Assembly: GCF_013416325.1 (NCBI RefSeq)
Contig: NZ_JACCGK010000020.1
Span: 1-64,000 of the forward strand
Length of the DNA stretch: 64,000 bases
Direction: 5' to 3'
DNA from: Vreelandella sedimenti
GTDB lineage: Bacteria > Pseudomonadota > Gammaproteobacteria > Pseudomonadales > Halomonadaceae
Part shown: in pieces, positions 60,403 through 64,000 of the stretch
Position numbering within the stretch: the first letter of the stretch is position 1
Layout: the number at the start of each line of letters is the position of its first letter
Made by a program: the position numbers and the translations under genes
The notes under the pieces: model-generated
The model's input: the letters and a program-made list of their open reading frames with translations, nothing else
What the model was told of the DNA's origin: nothing
The model's database searches: none

Positions 60403-61779
60403 TTACTCAGGAATGCCTCCGTGAGTTAACGCGGCCGGATCCAGCAGCCGCTCTAGCGTCTCCCGGTCAAGGTCAGTTTTCTCCTCAGCTACATCAATAA
60501 TTGGCCTACCCGCTTGGTAAGCCTCTTTGGCCACAGCGGCGGCGGCGTTGTAGCCAATCACTCCATTTAGCGCCGTTACCAAAATGGGATTTCTGGCCAG
60601 CGGGCTTTCCAGGTTATCTTCACGCACTTTAAAGGTGGCAATCGCACGATCAGCCAGCAATCGAGCGGTATTACTCATCAAGCCTATAGATGTTAGCAAG
60701 TTGGAAGCCACCAACGGCAGCATCACGTTCAGTTGAAAGTTACCACTCTGCCCGGCCACGGTAATCGCGGTATCCAGGCCAATAACTTGTGCAGCGGCCT
60801 GGGCGGCTGACTCAGGAATAACAGGATTAACCTTCCCAGGCATAATTGAGCTACCGGGCTGTAATGCCTCGAGCTCAATCTCGCCCAGCCCAGCTAGCGG
60901 CCCCGAGTTCATCCAGCGCAGGTCGTTGGCTATTTTCATAATCACGCAGGCTAAGCCTTTCAACTGCCCCGAGAGCTCTACCGCAGCATCCTGAGAGGAG
61001 AGGCTGGCAAAGAAGCTGTCATTAGGGGTAAACATCAACCCGGTCTGTTCGCTCAGCTCTTGGGCGACCTGCTCAGCAAAACCGATAGGTGCGTTAATGC
61101 CGGTACCCACGGCCGTACCGCCTTGAGCTAATCGGCACAGCCGTTTCATTGCACTATCAAAGCGCTCAATGGCCTGACTTAGCTGACTAGACCAGGCACC
61201 CAGCTCTTGATCCATACGCAGCGGCATGGCGTCCATGAGGTGAGTACGACCGGTTTTTACCACATGGCTCAGCTCACTGGCGCGTTGGTCGATAGTGTCG
61301 CGTAGATGAACCAGGGCTGGGCGGAGTGATTCGTGCACTGCGATGGCAGCTGACAGGTGAATGGCCGTGGGGATCACATCATTGCTGGATTGGCCCATAT
61401 TGACGTGATCGTTCGGGGTAACCTCAACGCCCTCACGGCTTGCCAATGTTGCCAGTACCTCATTGACGTTCATATTGGTGGAGGTACCTGAGCCGGTTTG
61501 AAACACATCAATAGGAAAGTGTTGATCATACTTGCCCGTTAACACTTCTCGCGCCGCTTTTTGAATCGCTTCCCCTCGCGCACTATCAAGCCCTCCTAGC
61601 GTTTGATTAGCCCGGGCTGCCGCTAGCTTGATACGTGTAACTGCGTGAATAAAGGCCGGGGGCATGGGCGAATGAGAGACAGGGAAGTTATTGATTGCCC
61701 GCTGGGTTTGTGCCCCATAAAGGGCCTCAGAAGGCACTTCCAATTCGCCCATGCTATCGCGTTCCATCCGTGTTGCCAT
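60403..61779 (-). CDS. fumC: Fumarate hydratase class II
   Basis: 458-aa oxygen-stable fumarase, homotetrameric, hydrating fumarate to malate. The family signature GSSIMPGKVNPVIPE is intact, and RMERDSMGELEVPSEALYGAQTQRA is the usual start. GGGAG upstream favours ATG at 61777-61779 over one 15 nt earlier. Since it lacks an Fe-S cluster, class II fumarase is favoured under oxidative or iron-limited conditions in other bacteria. It is divergent from the phasin gene. Confidence 0.95.
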   Translation of the reverse strand: MATRMERDSMGELEVPSEALYGAQTQRAINNFPVSHSPMPPAFIHAVTRIKLAAARANQTLGGLDSARGEAIQKAAREVLTGKYDQHFPIDVFQTGSGTSTNMNVNEVLATLASREGVEVTPNDHVNMGQSSNDVIPTAIHLSAAIAVHESLRPALVHLRDTIDQRASELSHVVKTGRTHLMDAMPLRMDQELGAWSSQLSQAIERFDSAMKRLCRLAQGGTAVGTGINAPIGFAEQVAQELSEQTGLMFTPNDSFFASLSSQDAAVELSGQLKGLACVIMKIANDLRWMNSGPLAGLGEIELEALQPGSSIMPGKVNPVIPESAAQAAAQVIGLDTAITVAGQSGNFQLNVMLPLVASNLLTSIGLMSNTARLLADRAIATFKVREDNLESPLARNPILVTALNGVIGYNAAAAVAKEAYQAGRPIIDVAEEKTDLDRETLERLLDPAALTHGGIPE

Positions 61780-61944
61780 TGCTCTTTCTCCCACCAGTAA
61801 GATTAGTAGTGATGCTTCTCTGAGCGCATAGCCGATCTATCGTTCACTCGCTAAAGCCACATCCAATACCTTTAAGCTAGCTGGTTAGACCATAGAGGCA
61901 AACAGACCCTGGCCCAAGCACTTTAAAATGCCAAAAACCAAATG

Positions 61945-61973
61945 TTGCACTGCACAAAAACAGTTGCTATGCT
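61945..61973 (+). promoter_or_regulatory. Predicted phasin promoter with TGCA-rich element
   Basis: TTGCAC (61945-61950), 17-nt spacer, TATGCT (61968-61973). The -35 region overlaps TTGCACTGCAC, and CTGCACCGC follows the -10. TGC/GCA-rich sequences of this kind bind the PHA-responsive repressor PhaR in other bacteria. Start near 61980 leaves a 90-nt leader. The rest of 61780-62071 holds no gene. Confidence 0.6.
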
Positions 61974-62071
61974 GCACCGCAAGATAGCTTATAAATAAAG
62001 CTACCCAATTAAATAAGCAGCGCCAACCTCTGGATAGCTGCTTTTGGCAAGACTAACCCCAGGAGGGTATG

Positions 62072-62449
62072 ATGATGCGTACATTAAATACTAACGAAAT
62101 GACTCAGCAGTTTGACAACATGTTCATGGCGCCAGTACGCGCTTACATGGCGCTGAGCATCGATTACAGCGAAAAAATGATCAACGCTCAGATGGACGCC
62201 AGCAAAGCTTATGTCGACACCGGCATTGCGCAAATGCGCCAAATGATGGAAGTGAAAGATGCAGAGGGCCTGCGTAGCTACATGGAAGGCCAGCAGAAGG
62301 TAGCTAAAGAGTTGGCTGAGCGCGTTAAAGGCGATACCGATAAAGTAGTATCTCTGCAGCAGGACTTTATCCAGAAAAGCCAGAAAATTACCGAAGACAA
62401 CGTTAAGCAGGCGCAAACCGCTGCTAGCAAGCTGAGCAAAACCGCTTAA
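62072..62449 (+). CDS. phaP: Phasin (polyhydroxyalkanoate granule protein)
   Basis: 125-aa, almost fully helical, amphipathic protein of the phasin family; MAPVRAYMALSIDYSEKMINAQMDASKAYVDTG in pieces matches phasin_2-type proteins. Phasins coat PHA granules and control their size. AGGAGG at 62061-62066 stands before three consecutive ATG codons (62069, 62072, 62075); the first is too close, so the second or third is used. It is very likely monocistronic, ending in a strong terminator. No PHA synthase gene is in the window. Confidence 0.87.
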   Translation: MMRTLNTNEMTQQFDNMFMAPVRAYMALSIDYSEKMINAQMDASKAYVDTGIAQMRQMMEVKDAEGLRSYMEGQQKVAKELAERVKGDTDKVVSLQQDFIQKSQKITEDNVKQAQTAASKLSKTA

Positions 62450-62472
62450 TCGCTTAATCGCTTAATCGCTTA
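62443..62472. repeat. 8-bp tandem repeat across the phasin stop codon
   Basis: CGCTTAAT occurs three times in a row plus CGCTTA. The stop codon is in the first unit, so copy-number change affects only the 3' UTR. Confidence 0.9.
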
Positions 62473-62502
62473 TTGAAACAGTAAGCTAGCAAGCATGTTT
62501 TA

Positions 62503-62542
62503 TAAAACGCCCCTGTCGGCTCTCGCTGACAGGGGCGTTTTA
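62503..62542. terminator. Bidirectional terminator between phasin and hda
   Basis: TAAAACGCCCCTGTC (62503-62517) pairs perfectly with GACAGGGGCGTTTTA (62528-62542), 15 bp with a 10-nt loop. The AAAA/TTTT ends serve as U-tracts on either strand. Confidence 0.9.
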
Positions 62543-62575
62543 GTCGTTGCCTTTAGCATTTCTATACCAGCCGTT

Positions 62576-63283
62576 TCACCAACCGAGGGCGGATTTCACA
62601 AAGGGAATAGTAAGCTTGCGCTTGGCTGAGAGCGATGCTTTATCCAGGGTCTCCACCGCGCGACACAGTTCACCTAGCTCGCGGGGGCCACGATGCAAGA
62701 TATAGCGCCCAACATCATCGGGAAGCTGCATTCCTCTCACGCTGGCGCGCAGCTTTAGCGCTGCCAAACGCTCTTCGTCATCCTCCAATGGATGAACATG
62801 AAAAGTTACCCCCCAGGTCAGGCGCGAAGCCAAATCCGGTAGAACTACGTTCAATTGACGCGGTGAAGCACTGGCGGCAATCACTAATTTCTTGCCAGCA
62901 TCTCTTAGCCGGTTAAAAGCATGGAACAGTGCTTCCTCCCAGCGCTTGCGACCAATCACGCATTCCAGGTCATCAATGGCGACCAGATCCAGGCGCTCGA
63001 TATCTTCCAACATTAATGGCGGAAAGTGGCCCAAGTCATCCAGGGGGAGATACAGTGCACGTTTATCTGCATCGGACGCCGCATGACACGCCGCCTGTAA
63101 AAGGTGGCTACGCCCTACCCCTGGTGCGCCCCACAGATAGAGGAACTGCTCCCCCCCCGGGGTAAGTTGCTGGGTAAGGTGCTCTACCAGCGGCGTATTT
63201 GCACGCGCCACATGATAATTATCAAAGGTCGCGTCATCACGCAGACCAATTCCCAGGGGAAGCTGTGCCGGTGCTCGGCTCAT
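62576..63283 (-). CDS. hda: DnaA regulatory inactivator Hda
   Basis: 235-aa AAA+ protein that, with the DNA-loaded sliding clamp, stimulates ATP hydrolysis by DnaA and so prevents re-initiation. The N-terminal clamp-binding motif is QLPLGI at residues 7-12. The Walker A is GAPGVGRSHLL with the Hda-typical R for K, and the sensor region follows DDLECVIGRKRWEEALF. It lacks the DnaA DNA-binding domain, as expected. It overlaps the end of the upstream permease gene by 4 nt, a common perM-hda order. Confidence 0.93.
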   Translation of the reverse strand: MSRAPAQLPLGIGLRDDATFDNYHVARANTPLVEHLTQQLTPGGEQFLYLWGAPGVGRSHLLQAACHAASDADKRALYLPLDDLGHFPPLMLEDIERLDLVAIDDLECVIGRKRWEEALFHAFNRLRDAGKKLVIAASASPRQLNVVLPDLASRLTWGVTFHVHPLEDDEERLAALKLRASVRGMQLPDDVGRYILHRGPRELGELCRAVETLDKASLSAKRKLTIPFVKSALGW

Positions 63284-64000
63284 GGTGACTCCCGTCCATC
63301 ATGATGACCCAGCTCATCGTTATGTGAAGAGCTGACCTCAATGATTGGCGTATGTTTATCAGTATTTTGTTCGTCGTATAACTCGCTATGCTGATAGCGA
63401 ACTTTTACTTCTTTTAGCAGCACTAGAATCACCGCGGCAACAGGCAGTGCCAACAACACCCCTGTTAGGCCAAACAGATTACCACCTGCCAGCACGGCGA
63501 ATATAACCGCGACCGGATGCAGGCCAATCTTATCGCCCAACAATTTAGGCTGGAGAATCACACTCTCGGCCATTTGGCCAATACTAAACACCAGGATAAC
63601 GCCAAGCACCGCCCACCAGGTAGCGTACTGAAACAGCGCCACAACAAGGGCAATCACCAAGCCGACAATAAAGCCCAGGAACGGAACGATGCTCACCAGT
63701 CCGGACACAAAGCCGATCAATAGGCCAAAGTTGAGCCCCATCAACGTTAAGCCCACCGCATAAATAATCCCTAAACAGAGCATGACCAGCAGTTGGCCAC
63801 GTAGAAACGATGACAACACTTCATCACAGCGACGCGCCAACCGGAAGGTATCATCCGCCCACTGGCGTGGCACGAGATTGGCAATATTGGTCAGCAGGCG
63901 GTTCCAGTCCAAAAGCAAATAGAAGGTCACCACAGGAATAAGTGCCACATAGGTGATCCAAGAGGCAAACGCCATACCGGAGCGGCCAATTTGGCCTAGC
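63280..64000 (-). CDS. AI-2E family transporter (PerM-like), C-terminal part
   Basis: Partial; the frame is open to the window edge (about 240 codons), so the start lies beyond 64000. The polytopic segment with IPVVTFYLLLDWNRL and GLLIGFVSGLVSIVPFLGFIVG is characteristic of the AI-2E/PerM exporter family. The C-terminal tail (about the last 40 residues) is hydrophilic. Some members export autoinducer 2, others act as Na+/H+ antiporters; this cannot be told here. It is coupled to hda by a 4-nt overlap. Confidence 0.88.
   Translation of the reverse strand, partial: LGQIGRSGMAFASWITYVALIPVVTFYLLLDWNRLLTNIANLVPRQWADDTFRLARRCDEVLSSFLRGQLLVMLCLGIIYAVGLTLMGLNFGLLIGFVSGLVSIVPFLGFIVGLVIALVVALFQYATWWAVLGVILVFSIGQMAESVILQPKLLGDKIGLHPVAVIFAVLAGGNLFGLTGVLLALPVAAVILVLLKEVKVRYQHSELYDEQNTDKHTPIIEVSSSHNDELGHHDGRESP

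Overview
The window looks like chromosomal DNA of a halophilic gammaproteobacterium, most likely Halomonadaceae (Halomonas/Vreelandella group). This rests on the gene families, the Pseudomonas-like lexA/psrA/nagZ neighbourhood, a polyhydroxyalkanoate phasin, DUF2789 and a moderate GC content judged by eye. The species cannot be fixed from sequence reading alone. I see no prophage, insertion sequence, CRISPR array, integrase or plasmid gene. Nearly all of the window is housekeeping or metabolic DNA with tight operons.

Layout. 1-1.5 kb: 5' three quarters of a 16S rRNA gene on the minus strand with leader and promoter. 1.7-3.7 kb: di-haem peroxidase and adenine deaminase, convergent. 3.8-9.6 kb: cydABDC operon (minus) for a short-Q-loop cytochrome bd oxidase and its CydDC exporter. 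9.9-14.8 kb: CaCA antiporter and the pqiABC lipid-transport operon. 14.9-21.3 kb: HhH protein, RhlE helicase, MFS carrier, asparaginase, DUF2789, TVP38-like protein, RatA-like protein. 21.5-24 kb: queC-queE-queD-like 7-deazaguanine operon plus a YkgJ-type protein. 24-28.6 kb: a 1.3-kaa BTAD/AAA/TPR regulator and MiaE. 29-39.8 kb: acnB, rraA, membrane GDPD, ggt, and the divergent ppsA/ppsR pair. 39.8-45.3 kb: hpt, nagZ, L,D-transpeptidase, psrA, lexA, CbiM-like protein, purU. 45.4-49 kb: RNase J and a molybdenum cofactor cluster (mobB, moaC-moaD fusion, moaE). 49-55 kb: nucleobase salvage (uraA, upp, ung, gpt, apt, adenine permease), then ribE. 55.4-58.8 kb: metNIQ and free-methionine-(R)-sulfoxide reductase. 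58.9-64 kb: two tandem tRNA-Val(GAC), EEP protein, fumC, phasin, hda and a truncated AI-2E/PerM permease.

The most interesting element is the metNIQ leader (about 55394-55570). It has a near-consensus promoter with a dyad in its spacer, then an RNA that folds as a SAM-II/SAM-V-like pseudoknot, then a textbook intrinsic terminator. The 3' strand of the pseudoknot could instead form an antiterminator, which gives a coherent SAM-off switch for methionine uptake. The next gene recycles oxidised free methionine, so the region reads as a methionine-acquisition locus.

Other points of note are a duplicated QueD-like protein whose two halves seem to have lost complementary active-site motifs, a moaC-moaD fusion, an in-frame 15-bp repeat tail on mobB, an exact 16-bp palindrome upstream of nagZ, a PsrA-type box inside the psrA transcript start, a LexA box upstream of lexA, and tandem tRNAs that differ by a compensated base pair. 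All functional calls come from recognising motifs and families by eye. No database search was run.
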